Source of the DNA: an uncultured Bacteroidaceae bacterium
GTDB lineage: Bacteria > Bacteroidota > Bacteroidia > Bacteroidales > Bacteroidaceae
Length of the DNA: 43,637 bases
Direction: 5' to 3'
Assembly: GCA_905233465.1 (NCBI GenBank)
Contig: CAJOEI010000015.1
Coordinates: 1 to 43,637, forward strand
Shown here: piece by piece, positions 16,401-24,895 of the stretch
How positions within the stretch are numbered: the first letter of the stretch is position 1
Layout of the letters: every line of letters begins with the position of its first letter
Notes under the pieces: model-generated
Database searches by the model: none
Told to the model about the DNA's origin: nothing
What the model saw: only the letters and a program-made list of their open reading frames with translations
Made by a program: the position numbers and the translations under genes

Positions 16401-17595
16401 AGCTGCTGTTGAGGGATGTAACACCATCTGGAACTGCAGAAACGGCACTCCATGAGCTGGCCGTCCAGGTGTCGGACAGGTTGGTGTCGTCCTCGCCATC
16501 AATCTGCGGCAAGACATTGGCATCCATGTTGCCATCGAAGACCAGTTCCGGCGCGATGATGTCGCAGCTCCATGTGATGGTGCCGTTGCTGTTCAGATTG
16601 TTTTGTGTTTCTGTCTCATTGTCGCGGAAATAGCGCACGAGATAGAAGCCTGGTGTTGGAACGTTGAGAGTGTAGACGTTGTTGGATTTCGCGCCGCCCG
16701 TGTAGCCTTTGTGATAGTCGCTGGCCACGACATTGCCGCTGAGATCCAAAATGTCCACGCCGGCGATGTCCAGACGGTGGTTGCCGCTGGTGTATTGGAA
16801 TGTCACAGTCTGTGTGCCGCTTCCGAGGATGGCCAAATATCCTTGTGTGCCCAAGATGCCGCCAGCAGACAGGCCGAGGTTGAGGATACCTTGAGGCGTG
16901 TCAAAACCCGGTTCCCAAGAGAATGTCGAGCCTGTCCAGCTATTGTAGACGAATGCCGCAGCGCTCATTGCTCCCACGATGCTGTTTTTGCCCATCGGGG
17001 TCTCCAAACCAGCAAATATCTTGTCACTGGCAATGACAGCACCGCGTGTGTTGCCCACCACGGCAGGTGCCTGCTCACTGCTACTGTTGTCCACAGTGTA
17101 TTGCATCGGGATGATGGCGTTCATGGCTACGTCGGCCACAGCTGTCAGTTCCAGCTCGGTGCGCAGGTAGTGTGAACCGTCACGCAGCACGGCACGCCAC
17201 GTCAATTGTAGGTCACCGCTGGTGTAGGTGGCTTCGATGGCTTTACCGGGTAGCTTCAATGATGCTTTGGCAGCAGTGGCATCGGGTGTGAGAGTGACAA
17301 GGTTGACCCCGTTCAGCGTCATAGCCGACGACGCAATCTCTGTACCGTTGCCCAGACGGATGCTGAACAAGTCTTCGTTGGCTTTTAGACCCATCGCATC
17401 ACAGCCAACAAACGACAGTTTGCCATTGGCATGAATGAAGGTCGCCGTCAGCAGGTCGTTGGCCAGGGTATATGTGTTGTTGCTGACAGATGAGGTAGCC
17501 GCACCAGCCTGTTGCTCCTGCGGGAATATCACTTTTTGTGCATTCACTACCAAGGGTAGCATGAAAGCCAGGGTTAGTAAATACAAATTTTTCAT
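13477..17595 (-). CDS. Secreted multidomain glycosidase, clan GH-D-like (GH27/GH36 type)
   Basis: A 1372-residue exported protein with signal peptide MKNLYLLTLAFMLPLVVNAQ. An N-terminal β-sandwich (to ~260) is interrupted by three copies of an ~80-residue β-sandwich module (~263-343, 417-498, 553-637), each with the core SGxHRLxIxGVDLxD…SDYHxGYxG. The (β/α)8 catalytic part follows: FVWDDGWDIYG (~752), FNFFKFDGISAQ (~842, probable nucleophile Asp) and DAVWRQENDWG (~903, possible acid/base). The pattern resembles α-galactosidase-type clan GH-D, but family and substrate are not certain. The end YDLQGRRI…LPKGVYISNGNKVIIK is a type IX secretion/surface-anchoring tail. The linker before it is encoded by a heptamer tract. 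A terminator hairpin sits in front of its ATG. Confidence 0.75.
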   Translation of the reverse strand: MKNLYLLTLAFMLPLVVNAQKVIFPQEQQAGAATSSVSNNTYTLANDLLTATFIHANGKLSFVGCDAMGLKANEDLFSIRLGNGTEIASSAMTLNGVNLVTLTPDATAAKASLKLPGKAIEATYTSGDLQLTWRAVLRDGSHYLRTELELTAVADVAMNAIIPMQYTVDNSSSEQAPAVVGNTRGAVIASDKIFAGLETPMGKNSIVGAMSAAAFVYNSWTGSTFSWEPGFDTPQGILNLGLSAGGILGTQGYLAILGSGTQTVTFQYTSGNHRLDIAGVDILDLSGNVVASDYHKGYTGGAKSNNVYTLNVPTPGFYLVRYFRDNETETQNNLNSNGTITWSCDIIAPELVFDGNMDANVLPQIDGEDDTNLSDTWTASSWSAVSAVPDGVTSLNSSFTTSNVVKKEKAVNFVSGGILSATLTYSSGSHRLNIVGVDLLDGEGSVVASDYHIGYAGGAHSNNTYTFSVPAAGSYTLRYLCETKTESITSSGNIAITFATGYPLLAAGGTRTDTWNTSSWSAPASVPSRINELGYESERIKMMTKTVRFNRAGGTFSATYVYSSGNHGLTIAGVDLIDGDENVVESDYHRGFSGTAKTDNTYTFTVPAAGSYTIRYFAVLNPNGSDNTSSGNINLTYEKHDYLHLAAPTETTFRGEWSRQTTLAAGNTWKVGAVVGLIAPGQARRSFLCYSERERAVPWRAFPMYNSWFELNIDRNNDQNYTGNFNESQCDAVLTQWKTHLFDQYGVGIGSFVWDDGWDIYGTWEFNSNFPNGFQNLSDKAWSMDSQIGAWLGPVGGYGQSGNYRRSYWSSRGGMQLSNPDYYNVFFNRTSYMLNTYHFNFFKFDGISAQFSSVGPDAGATGEENAEGIINIEQELRKVKPDVFLNTTVGTWASPFWFQVSDAVWRQENDWGTAGNQGNTREQWITYRDRLVYQNFVQNSPLCPINTLMTHGFILSEYGGGVANMSRNYDDIVREMRCAFACGSGMVEVYADFSLMNSINNGALWGDLAECIKWQKAQEDVLPDVHWVGGNPWDGSKANVYGWAAWNGEKATLALRNPSASAQTFTTTLREALDIPAYIHTSITLTDAFTQGALSGLATGTPIDIDTQLTLTLTASSVYIYNGVDGIPLTLYDNQDNTEAISDANRQRRTVTLNGRTLYKDGNWNTLCLPFDLDDFTGTPLEGATLMELGNSNACATGFDASTGTLTLDFVEANQIEAGHAYIVKWDNGENISDPLFTGVVISNEAPTDQKVVSGDGKVQFIGTYDPEVLDINDRGYLYLGSDNTLHRPKTAGYTIKAFRAYCHVTGDNEVKTCVLHFGDSQTGIESIHNSQFIIHNYFYDLQGRRIVNYNSVNCKLPKGVYISNGNKVIIK
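13584..13618. repeat. Heptamer tract inside the GH-D-like gene
   Basis: Five contiguous heptamers of AATTGTG type encode the NSQFIIHN-like linker before the C-terminal tail. A second AT-rich tract (13525-13560) encodes a segment within the tail. The frame is kept. Confidence 0.82.
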
Positions 17596-17611
17596 ATTTG
17601 TCAGTTATTGG

Positions 17612-17658
17612 TTAAAAAAACAGTAAAGCTTTCCATACATTTCTGCATGGAAAGCTTT
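17612..17658 (-). terminator. Terminator/possible attenuator ahead of the GH-D-like gene
   Basis: A perfect 12-bp stem, AAAGCTTTCCAT (17625-17636) with ATGGAAAGCTTT (17647-17658), has a 10-nt loop. On the minus strand it is followed by ACTG and a run of seven T. It would end the GH95/small-peptide transcript. The T-run ends only ~17 nt before the ATG at 17595, leaving no room for a separate promoter. Confidence 0.8.
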
Positions 17659-17747
17659 AATTTTGTCGCGCGTGCGCGTAAATATATTATTAAGGTGTAG
17701 TTGCTCATTGCTGCTTTGCCCCACAGGGGAGCCTGCGGGGATATTAC

Positions 17748-17942
17748 TCATTCGTCAAACAGCGAATCGCCGAAGGGGTTTGCCTTGACCGATGGATCGA
17801 GTGAACCGTCTGTATCTACGCCTCCATATTCGATGCCGTTGTTGGATGAAACGCTGCCAGCTAACAATGCGTCAGTTGATGTGGCATATACCTGTTGTGT
17901 TGGTGATATATAATTCTTTTTCATAGGTCTCGACAATTTCAT
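17748..17942 (-). CDS. Small peptide (58-64 aa) behind GH95; MKKNYISP type
   Basis: A short ORF directly behind the GH95 gene. An ATG at 17942 overlaps the GH95 stop (TAATG), and a second ATG at 17924 gives the start MKKNYISPTQQVYATST. The second is preferred because it matches the start of the sister peptide at 13283-13462 (MRKEYITP). The peptide continues with a small-residue stretch (LLAGSVSS), is rich in Gly, Asp and Ser, and ends GDSLFDE. No known domain, signal peptide or membrane helix is visible. It is co-transcribed with GH95 and followed by the hairpin terminator at 17612-17658. Two such genes, each behind a large tail-bearing glycosidase, make a chance ORF unlikely. Function unknown. 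Confidence 0.7.
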   Translation of the reverse strand: MKLSRPMKKNYISPTQQVYATSTDALLAGSVSSNNGIEYGGVDTDGSLDPSVKANPFGDSLFDE

Positions 17943-20900
17943 TATTCGACATTCACTACTTTCTGCCCGTTGCGGATATACACCCCTCGACGTAGCTGTG
18001 CAGTACTTATGCGCCTGCCGTCTAAAGTGTATATAATCTCCTCGCTATTGAGGGGCAGGACTGTTGGGCTGTTGATAGCTGTAGATGGTGTGTTGCCGTC
18101 GATGATGGCAAGCTTCACATTGTTGGCTTGGCTGTTAGTTTGGCTGTGTGGTAGTATGGCAGCGAGTTGAAAATAGCCGCGGAAAGCCTTCATCTTTGTC
18201 AGGCCAACAGAATAGTAGAATTTGTTGCCACTGATGAAGAGGTCATCGTTTGGGACAATAGTTTCTGCTTGATATGTGCCGTAGAAGTAGTTGCCGTCAT
18301 GCTCCACACTTGGCGTGGTAGCTGGATTACACTGTGTGCCATCGACATAGAAGGAGCTCACTTTGTCTTGCACCTTTATAATATAAGGGTGGTTGGCCTC
18401 CATAGCACTGACGTTCGTGAAGTTGACTTTGATGCCGGTCACTTCGTTAGCTGTGTTGCGCGTGACATCACAGCTGGTGAAGTCTGCAATCTGCACATCG
18501 TTGCCAAAGGCTGCTTTGGCCTGAGCCTCGCTCATGGCAAATGGCAGGCAGATGGTATTCCACTCCTCGGCCTTGATGGTGCGGCGGACGAAGACATCCG
18601 TTGTGCCTGTTGTGGATACTGGAGCTGTCGTTGATGTCTCATCGAGACGAACCAGAGGGTGTGACATATCGATGACGTAGCTTATACCCTCTTGTGTGTC
18701 AAAGGCAATCTCGTCGTCAGAAATCACTTCAACATCAATGCGTTGGCCGCCTGATGTCACTGTTGCCATTGCCACGCCAGGATAGCCTACAGTGCACTTC
18801 TGGCCCTTGCCGCTGGTGATGGTGGCTGTGGTGAGTTTGCCGCTCTCCCAAGCCTGATCCACAGTGAAGTCACCCACGGCCTTCAAGCCATTGATGCTAC
18901 CGCTGGCCCAAACGTCAGGAAGGGCAGGCAGAAGCTGCAGTGTACCCGTGTGGCTCTGGAGAAGCATCTCGGCAATACCGGCACAAACGCCAAAGTTGCC
19001 GTCAATCTGGAATGGAGCATGTGAGTCGAAGAGGTTGTAGTATATGCCGCCGGCATACTGGTTGGTGCCGTAAGCTGTGCTGTGTTTCAGGGCATTCCTG
19101 AGAATGACGTGGGCGTGGTCGCCGTCAAGGGCTCGTGCCCAGAGATTGACTTTCCATCCCATTGACCATCCCGTGGCTTCGTCGCCACGCAGTTTGAGGC
19201 TGTTGACAGCTGGTTCAAAGTACGGGCTCGACGGGGCGATGTCGCTTAGTGGATAGAGTGCCATGAGGTGGCTCATGTGGCGGTGGCTGGGGTCGTCGCT
19301 GACGTCGTAAGGTGAGTACTTCCATTCGCGCAAGATGATGTCACCTTGGCTGACTCCGTTGCGTGGATTGGTCCAACCGCTGTTGAGGGCGCTGTTGGCG
19401 GTGTATTCCTCGGTGTGCAGACCGCGGTCGGTTTTTTCAAGATAAAGGTTGAGCTTCGTTACATCGTCGTCGCTGAGACCCGTCACGGCCGGACCGAGGA
19501 TGTCGTGGGCTTCCTTCACGCTTTTCAGCACGGCGTAGATTAGCTGTTGGGCGTGGGCTGTGCCGTCCTCACTGGAGTGGGCATTCTGCTCAGCCGAGTA
19601 TTCGTTGGGCGCGACGTATGTGCCGTCGGGCTCGAAGCTGTAGGCGGTTCCACCGTAGCTCGAGTTTTGTGTGCTACTATTGTAGCCGCGGTCTTCAATC
19701 ATGCGTTCCATCCAGAACTGAGCGCAACTCCACATAGCGGGGAAGGCGCGTGCCAGGAACGTGTTGTCGCAAGTGTAGCGGTAGTGTTGCCACAGATGGC
19801 TGCAGTACCATGCATTGGCCACAAAGTAGTTGCTGCCCCATGTGCTCATACCGCCGAAGATGTTGCTCTCCGTGAACACCGTCCATCCGTTGTTGACGCC
19901 GCCGTACTGGGTTGCAGCTGTCTTGTAGCTGTTGGAGTTTGCCATATTGATGATGAAGTTCAGGAATGGCAGATGAAGCTCAGAGAGGTTAGTGGGCTCA
20001 GCTGGCCAGTAGTTCATCTGGATGTTGATATTGGTGTGTATGTCGCTATGCCAAGGTGCGGTAGCGAGATTGTTCCAGATGCCCTGCAGGTTGTTGGGTA
20101 CGTTCACGCCACGGTTGCTGCAAATCTCCAAATAGCGGCCGTACTGGAAGTAGAGCTGTTCGAGGAACAGGGCTTCTGAGTCTGTGCCGGAGGCCGATTT
20201 GTAGTAGTCCACCAATGCCTTCGTGGTGCGTGTGGAGCTTGGAGCGGCACTACCCAGTTGCAGATTGACGCGTCCCATGTAGTTCTGGAAGTTGGTGATG
20301 TGGTCAGCACGCAAGGTTGCCCATCCCTTGGCTTCGGCTGCTGCGATACGGTTGGCCATGGTGGTAGCGAGCGACTCGGTGCCGCTGACGAGTGTGGCCG
20401 ACGTGTCGTCGTAGTCGGTGCCAGCGGCCATTAGCAGGAGTACCTCGGTGGCATCTGTAACTACAATCTTCGTGCCAGTGGTTTTGACAGTGCCGTCAGT
20501 GATGACCTTGAACGTGGCGTTGTAGCTGACGGTGTTGAGTTGGCCACTGAACGAGGCCGTGCCATTGGAATAAACCGGTGTCGTAGCGTTGATGCTGCTG
20601 CCTGGCTCGTACTTGAATCGCAAGTTCAGCTTGTTGCCACCCTCGGCAGTGTAGTGGGCGGCTATCACCTTGTCGGGAGCACTCGACAAATACTCGCGAC
20701 GGTATGTGGTGTTGCGGTCTGGGCTCTTGAATTCCACGCCGGCAATGGCATCTTCAATGTCGAGCCAGCGCACATAGTCCTGAACGGGTGCTGAGTCATC
20801 GTCGAGACTGAAGGTGTCAGATAGGTCGCGCACCATGACGCTACCAAAGTTGCGGTAGTAGCCGTGGTCGCCACCGACGGCACTCGTGCCGCTCCAGAGT

Positions 20901-22807
20901 GTCTTTTCGTTGAACTGTATCTCGTCGGTATAGACTTTGCCCTGCTCTGTAGCTCCGAGTTCACCGTTACCGATTGGGAGGGCGTATTCCATCCACTCGT
21001 TGGCAACGCCCGTCGTTGAGCTGGGCTGGTCGTACCACAATGTCAGGTTGTGTGGAGCCGTGAAGCTACTCACGCCATTCACGGAATAGTACTCATGGTA
21101 AGAAACCTCTTCGTAGTCGCCTGGGTCATCCTCTATGAAGAAGAACGTGGAACCGTTGTCGCCCACTGCACCGCTGCTTTCCCACAACGCGAGATAGTCG
21201 CCGCGCTTGTTCCAGTATTTGTTGCCGGAACTGCCTTGCCTGATGTAGGAGGCTTCGCCCGTTGGGTATTTTGAAGCGTCGTAGAACGAGAAGTATGTGG
21301 TATAGGTGGCATCGTTTGCTGCGAGTAACGCATCCACCATCGTGGCGCGAGCCGAGGCTTCGCTGCCCGACATTCCCAGCACTTTCACAGGGCCAGTTGT
21401 GTAGTTGTAGAAGCGGACTGTGCCGTCGCCCTGTTCCTCTACGCGCCACAGCGCCTTCAGGTCGGTGGGACGTGTGGTGTTAGTTAGTTTCAGGTTGCTG
21501 CCATCCGTGTAGTCGCTGTTGAGGCTGAGCCATGCTCCGTTGTGGTTTTTGATGTTGTACCACTTGTAGCCTGAGTTGTCGTAGTAGGAGACGGTGATGG
21601 TTGTGCCGCTAACGCTTACTACACCTGCGTATCCGATTATGCTAACAGCAGTGAAAGCATTAGCAGAGATACCCGTTGGGGCTTGCAGTGCCTCACCATT
21701 CTGGTAAGTGGTTCCGTCGTAACTCAATCCTCCACCAGACGGCGCACCTGTCACGACAACATTGTAAGTGGTGGGAGCAACGAATGTGACGGGGTAGATA
21801 TACCAGTCGTTGTTGCCGCCCGTTGTGGTTACTTGTCCGCTGCCCCAGAAGGCCAACGTGTTGCCCGCTCCATTGTTGTCAACTCTGCTTCCGTAGGCCG
21901 TGCCATCGGTGGTGAGGTTCCACCCGAAGTGACCGGCTGTACCATTTATATTATAGAATAAGTAATCGCCAGGTGTTGTGCCGCTGGTCAGGCTGCTTGT
22001 AATATAACGCCCATTGGAAAATTGAATGTTATATACACCAGATGTGCCTGTGGAAAGGAAGCGTACAAGGTAGTTGTCAGCATCAGATTTATTCATGCCA
22101 TTGAATGACGCTGCTGTCTGTGCCGTTGAACCACGCTTCAGGGTAGTTCCAGCACCAGCATCATACATAACAGACTCGCCATTTCTGATTTGAGTCACGA
22201 GATACCAGCGGTCATTATCAGTGGTGGAGGTGGCAGGGGTCATGGTGCTTCCCATCTCGCCGACTGACAGGAATTTCTCGAATTCCATGTCTGCCTCGTA
22301 GATTTGAAGTCGCCGTGAGCCGGTCGGTGTCGTGCCGCCAGCAGACCATGTGGTGGGGCTTGTGCCTCCGTATCCTACGTCAATGGCTTGGTTGGATGTT
22401 GTGTTATAAATCATTGTATAGTCGCCGTCGAAAGTCACTGCCAAGTTCTGTGCTGTGCCACTCAGTGTGATTGCGCTGCCGTTCGACGTGCCGAGGCTTA
22501 CCTTGTTACCTGTGCCGTAGTTGGTGATTACGTAACCGTCGGTGCCGTTGCCCGTCAGCTGCCACACGAACTTATTTGCATTGGCGCTGCCGGTCTCCAA
22601 GGTGGTGACGCCCTTCATGCTCCCGCCGTTGTCGTAGAGATAATAGGTGCCTCCGTTTTGAGCCAGTCCTGCGATGACATAGTAGTTTCCACTGGTGATG
22701 CTACCTACCTGACTACCCTTGGCCGACAAATACTTATTGGCCGACCAGGCTGTCGTGCAGACAACCAGCAAACAAAGTGTGGTTAGAATACGTGTGGGAT
22801 TTCTCAT
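17942..22807 (-). CDS. Secreted GH95 α-L-fucosidase-type glycosidase with N-terminal accessory modules
   Basis: A 1621-residue exported enzyme. The signal peptide (to ~23) precedes ~560 residues of β-rich accessory modules, including repeated trefoil-like segments ([19 protein letters not shown] and similar). The GH95 domain starts near 586 (LWYDQPSS…[21 protein letters not shown]). Diagnostic motifs are [18 protein letters not shown] (~903), [20 protein letters not shown] with the N-x-N pair, [18 protein letters not shown] (acid Glu region), [18 protein letters not shown] and [20 protein letters not shown] (base Asp region). GH95 inverts α-1,2-L-fucosides or α-L-galactosides, as on mucin, milk or plant glycans. 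The C-terminus YTLDGRRIS…[16 protein letters not shown] is a type IX secretion-like tail. No SusC/SusD or sensor gene is nearby. Confidence 0.9.
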   Translation of the reverse strand: MRNPTRILTTLCLLVVCTTAWSANKYLSAKGSQVGSITSGNYYVIAGLAQNGGTYYLYDNGGSMKGVTTLETGSANANKFVWQLTGNGTDGYVITNYGTGNKVSLGTSNGSAITLSGTAQNLAVTFDGDYTMIYNTTSNQAIDVGYGGTSPTTWSAGGTTPTGSRRLQIYEADMEFEKFLSVGEMGSTMTPATSTTDNDRWYLVTQIRNGESVMYDAGAGTTLKRGSTAQTAASFNGMNKSDADNYLVRFLSTGTSGVYNIQFSNGRYITSSLTSGTTPGDYLFYNINGTAGHFGWNLTTDGTAYGSRVDNNGAGNTLAFWGSGQVTTTGGNNDWYIYPVTFVAPTTYNVVVTGAPSGGGLSYDGTTYQNGEALQAPTGISANAFTAVSIIGYAGVVSVSGTTITVSYYDNSGYKWYNIKNHNGAWLSLNSDYTDGSNLKLTNTTRPTDLKALWRVEEQGDGTVRFYNYTTGPVKVLGMSGSEASARATMVDALLAANDATYTTYFSFYDASKYPTGEASYIRQGSSGNKYWNKRGDYLALWESSGAVGDNGSTFFFIEDDPGDYEEVSYHEYYSVNGVSSFTAPHNLTLWYDQPSSTTGVANEWMEYALPIGNGELGATEQGKVYTDEIQFNEKTLWSGTSAVGGDHGYYRNFGSVMVRDLSDTFSLDDDSAPVQDYVRWLDIEDAIAGVEFKSPDRNTTYRREYLSSAPDKVIAAHYTAEGGNKLNLRFKYEPGSSINATTPVYSNGTASFSGQLNTVSYNATFKVITDGTVKTTGTKIVVTDATEVLLLMAAGTDYDDTSATLVSGTESLATTMANRIAAAEAKGWATLRADHITNFQNYMGRVNLQLGSAAPSSTRTTKALVDYYKSASGTDSEALFLEQLYFQYGRYLEICSNRGVNVPNNLQGIWNNLATAPWHSDIHTNINIQMNYWPAEPTNLSELHLPFLNFIINMANSNSYKTAATQYGGVNNGWTVFTESNIFGGMSTWGSNYFVANAWYCSHLWQHYRYTCDNTFLARAFPAMWSCAQFWMERMIEDRGYNSSTQNSSYGGTAYSFEPDGTYVAPNEYSAEQNAHSSEDGTAHAQQLIYAVLKSVKEAHDILGPAVTGLSDDDVTKLNLYLEKTDRGLHTEEYTANSALNSGWTNPRNGVSQGDIILREWKYSPYDVSDDPSHRHMSHLMALYPLSDIAPSSPYFEPAVNSLKLRGDEATGWSMGWKVNLWARALDGDHAHVILRNALKHSTAYGTNQYAGGIYYNLFDSHAPFQIDGNFGVCAGIAEMLLQSHTGTLQLLPALPDVWASGSINGLKAVGDFTVDQAWESGKLTTATITSGKGQKCTVGYPGVAMATVTSGGQRIDVEVISDDEIAFDTQEGISYVIDMSHPLVRLDETSTTAPVSTTGTTDVFVRRTIKAEEWNTICLPFAMSEAQAKAAFGNDVQIADFTSCDVTRNTANEVTGIKVNFTNVSAMEANHPYIIKVQDKVSSFYVDGTQCNPATTPSVEHDGNYFYGTYQAETIVPNDDLFISGNKFYYSVGLTKMKAFRGYFQLAAILPHSQTNSQANNVKLAIIDGNTPSTAINSPTVLPLNSEEIIYTLDGRRISTAQLRRGVYIRNGQKVVNVE

Positions 22808-22885
22808 AGTTGTTATATCTGTTAGTTAAATTAATCGTGGGTTATGTCTCCTCGCGCGCGCGTTCTATGTGTTTTTGCCAAAATC

Positions 22886-22963
22886 AACCTACATGCCTAC
22901 ATAAACGGCATCTAATGCATTGTGAATGTGTAAGATATTACTATGTAGGTTAGCATGTAGGTT
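22886..22963. promoter_or_regulatory. Operator-like inverted repeats upstream of GH95
   Basis: AACCTACATGCCTACATA (22886-22903) faces its inverted copy at 22942-22963 (TATGTAGG, then TTA, then GCATGTAGGTT), 38 bp apart. Each arm itself has two CTACAT half-sites. It lies ~80-155 bp upstream of the GH95 ATG, a suitable place for an activator or repressor site. No regulator is identified. Confidence 0.45.
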
Positions 22964-22976
22964 ATGACGGTAATAC

Positions 22977-23019
22977 GCGGCTGCGCCGCAGTTTAAAGTT
23001 TAAGGTTTATAGTTTAAAG
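22977..23019. repeat. GCGGC palindrome plus AGTTTAA heptamers
   Basis: The palindrome GCGGCTGCGCCGC (22977-22989) is joined to four AGTTTAA/GGTTTAT-type heptamers. It is the same composite as at 12010-12047. Confidence 0.85.
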
Positions 23020-23041
23020 ACCTCCGGCCAAGGCTGGAACC

Positions 23042-23149
23042 AGTATCACTTGGTGAGATGCATGAGTATCTCTGGTGAGACGCACAAGTATCACCGGTGA
23101 TACTCGCAAGTATCACTGGAGATACACGCGCGTCTCACCAGGTGATACA
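23042..23149. repeat. 22-bp phased palindromic array 2 (5 units)
   Basis: Five units have centres TTGG, CTGG, CCGG, CTGG and CCAG starting at 23050, 23072, 23094, 23116 and 23138, again exactly 22 bp apart. The best unit is AGTATCACCGGTGATACT, a perfect 18-bp palindrome. Joints between units contain CGCA/GCAT-like bases. The architecture is the same as array 1, with different arm sequence (GTATCAC instead of GTGTCAC). Confidence 0.87.
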
Positions 23150-23323
23150 TGCGCTCTAACTTGTTAGCTTTGCTTGCATAGAATCATGAATTGTGAATTG
23201 AGCTACTTCGACATGCTCAGTATAAATGTATATTTGCGGGCAAAGATAGGCAATTCTTTGCAATCAACATCGCATTCGTCACAAAAAAGTGATACAAGTA
23301 GAAATAATTCCGTTTATTATCCA

Positions 23324-23351
23324 TTTGTTAGGATAAAAGTCATTACATTTG
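23324..23351 (+). promoter_or_regulatory. Promoter of the cstA-like/uvrA operon
   Basis: TACATTTG at 23344-23351 fits the -7 consensus. TTTG at 23324-23327 is 16 nt upstream, slightly short of the usual 19. The GTG start at 23381 follows ~25 nt after the predicted transcription start. Confidence 0.55.
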
Positions 23352-23380
23352 CAACCCAAAAATAAATTTTTCATCTCAAC

Positions 23381-24895
23381 GTGATAACATTTGCATTAAG
23401 TGTTGTGGCTCTGTTTGTGGGCTACCTTCTATATGGCCGTGTGGCCGAGCGCGTGTTTGGACCCGACGACCGCCCCACACCAGCCATTCGCAAGGCCGAT
23501 GGCATGGACTACATTGTTCTGCCGTCGTGGCGCATCTTCATGATTCAGTTTCTTAATATCGCTGGCACTGGCCCCATCTTCGGTGCTATCATGGGTATGT
23601 GGTTTGGTCCGGCGGCATATCTGTGGATAGTCTTTGGTTGCATCTTCGGTGGTGCGGTGCATGACTATGTCAGCGGCATGCTATCCATGCGCCACGACGG
23701 TTGCGGACAGGCTGAGCTCACAGGACTTTATCTCGGTCCGTTGGCGCGTCAGGCCATGATTCTGTTCACTATGATGATGATGGTTCTGGTGGGTGCATTC
23801 TTTGTCTATTGTCCTGCCATCATCCTTTCTGGTATATGGGGTGACAAGATGGTGTGGGTTGCCATCATATTTGTATATTATATAGCCACCACGATAATGC
23901 CCATTGACAAGGTTATCGGCAAGGTATATCCTGTCTTTGCGTTGTCGATGCTCTTTATGGTTATTGCCATTGGCGTTGTGCTCGCGATAAAGCATCCTGT
24001 GCTGCCCGAGGTGTGGGACGGTTTGTCGGGTTGGGGAGAGCAGCGACTGGGCCTTCACCAGCCATTGTTCCCGGCCTTATTCGTGACCATCGCCTGCGGA
24101 GCCGTGAGTGGCTTCCATGCCACACAGTCGCCCATGATGGCACGATGCATGAAGAGCGAGCGTCAGGGACGTCCTATCTTCTACGGCGCAATGGTCACTG
24201 AAGGCCTTGTGGCGCTGGTTTGGGCCAGCATATCAAGCTACTTTTTCTTTGCCGACGGTTGGCGAGAGGTGTGCTCTCCAGAAGTGGTTAGTCAATTCCA
24301 AGCTGCTGCAGACGGTCTCGTGCGTCATGCTGATGGCCGTTCGTTGATTCAGTTCTTTGATGCTCCAACAGTTGTCACCACTGTTTGTGCCAGTTGGCTT
24401 GGCCTGACTGGTAGCATACTGGCACTGTTGGGTGTGGTGGCAGCGCCCATCACCACCGGTGGTAGCAGTTTCCGCAGCGCACGACTGATTTTGACTGAGG
24501 CTCTGGGCTTGCAGACTACCACAGCACGCTCGCGTCTGTTGCTGAGCATACCAGTATTTGCTGCCGGCATAGCTTTGCTGGCATGGCAGATAGGCAATCC
24601 TTCGGGCTTCAGCACCGTATGGCAATATGTGGCATGGGGTACGCAGCTGATGGCTGCTGTCACATTGTGGGTGTGCACCGTCTATTTCGTCCGTGAGCAT
24701 AAATGCTATTGGCTGACGCTCATCCCTGCCATATTCATGACGATGGTTGTCACGGACTTCTTTTTTGTGTCACCGACTATCTTGGGGATGTCCCAAACAT
24801 TGTCGCTGGCACTCGCTGCAGTTGTCACGTTGACGTGTATAATCCTGTTCATGCAAAAGTTTAAACATCTTGCATCACTCTCTGGAAATGAATAA
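23381..24895 (+). CDS. CstA-family carbon-starvation transporter
   Basis: A 504-residue polytopic inner-membrane protein (about 13 hydrophobic segments) of the CstA family, which takes up pyruvate or peptides in other bacteria. Recognisable parts are [30 protein letters not shown] (~43-72), [23 protein letters not shown] (~85-107) and [20 protein letters not shown] (~233-252), plus [17 protein letters not shown] near 350. It is shorter than E. coli CstA (~700) because the C-terminal extension is missing, as in other Bacteroidota homologues. Translation starts with GTG at 23381; no in-frame ATG precedes the first membrane helix. The stop overlaps the uvrA start by 8 nt, so the two are translationally coupled, an odd pairing of transport and DNA repair. 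Confidence 0.9.
   Translation: MITFALSVVALFVGYLLYGRVAERVFGPDDRPTPAIRKADGMDYIVLPSWRIFMIQFLNIAGTGPIFGAIMGMWFGPAAYLWIVFGCIFGGAVHDYVSGMLSMRHDGCGQAELTGLYLGPLARQAMILFTMMMMVLVGAFFVYCPAIILSGIWGDKMVWVAIIFVYYIATTIMPIDKVIGKVYPVFALSMLFMVIAIGVVLAIKHPVLPEVWDGLSGWGEQRLGLHQPLFPALFVTIACGAVSGFHATQSPMMARCMKSERQGRPIFYGAMVTEGLVALVWASISSYFFFADGWREVCSPEVVSQFQAAADGLVRHADGRSLIQFFDAPTVVTTVCASWLGLTGSILALLGVVAAPITTGGSSFRSARLILTEALGLQTTTARSRLLLSIPVFAAGIALLAWQIGNPSGFSTVWQYVAWGTQLMAAVTLWVCTVYFVREHKCYWLTLIPAIFMTMVVTDFFFVSPTILGMSQTLSLALAAVVTLTCIILFMQKFKHLASLSGNE

Larger units (their letters stand above)
22808..23380. other. Divergent intergenic region GH95/cstA-like
   Basis: No gene is seen. The region holds an alternating CG stretch near 22850, the CTACAT inverted repeats (22886-22963), the GCGGC palindrome with heptamers (22977-23019), the second 22-bp phased array (23042-23149) and the promoter of the cstA-like gene (23324-23351). 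No canonical promoter for GH95 was found. Confidence 0.8.

Noticed and set aside
18167..20179. Long plus-strand ORFs opposite the GH95 gene (18167-18634, 19547-20179)
   Set aside because: They are antisense shadows of a well-supported coding region and show no domain motifs.
13477..22807. Polysaccharide utilisation locus of the SusC/SusD type
   Set aside because: Two secreted glycosidases are adjacent, but no SusC/SusD pair, hybrid two-component sensor or anti-sigma regulator is present.
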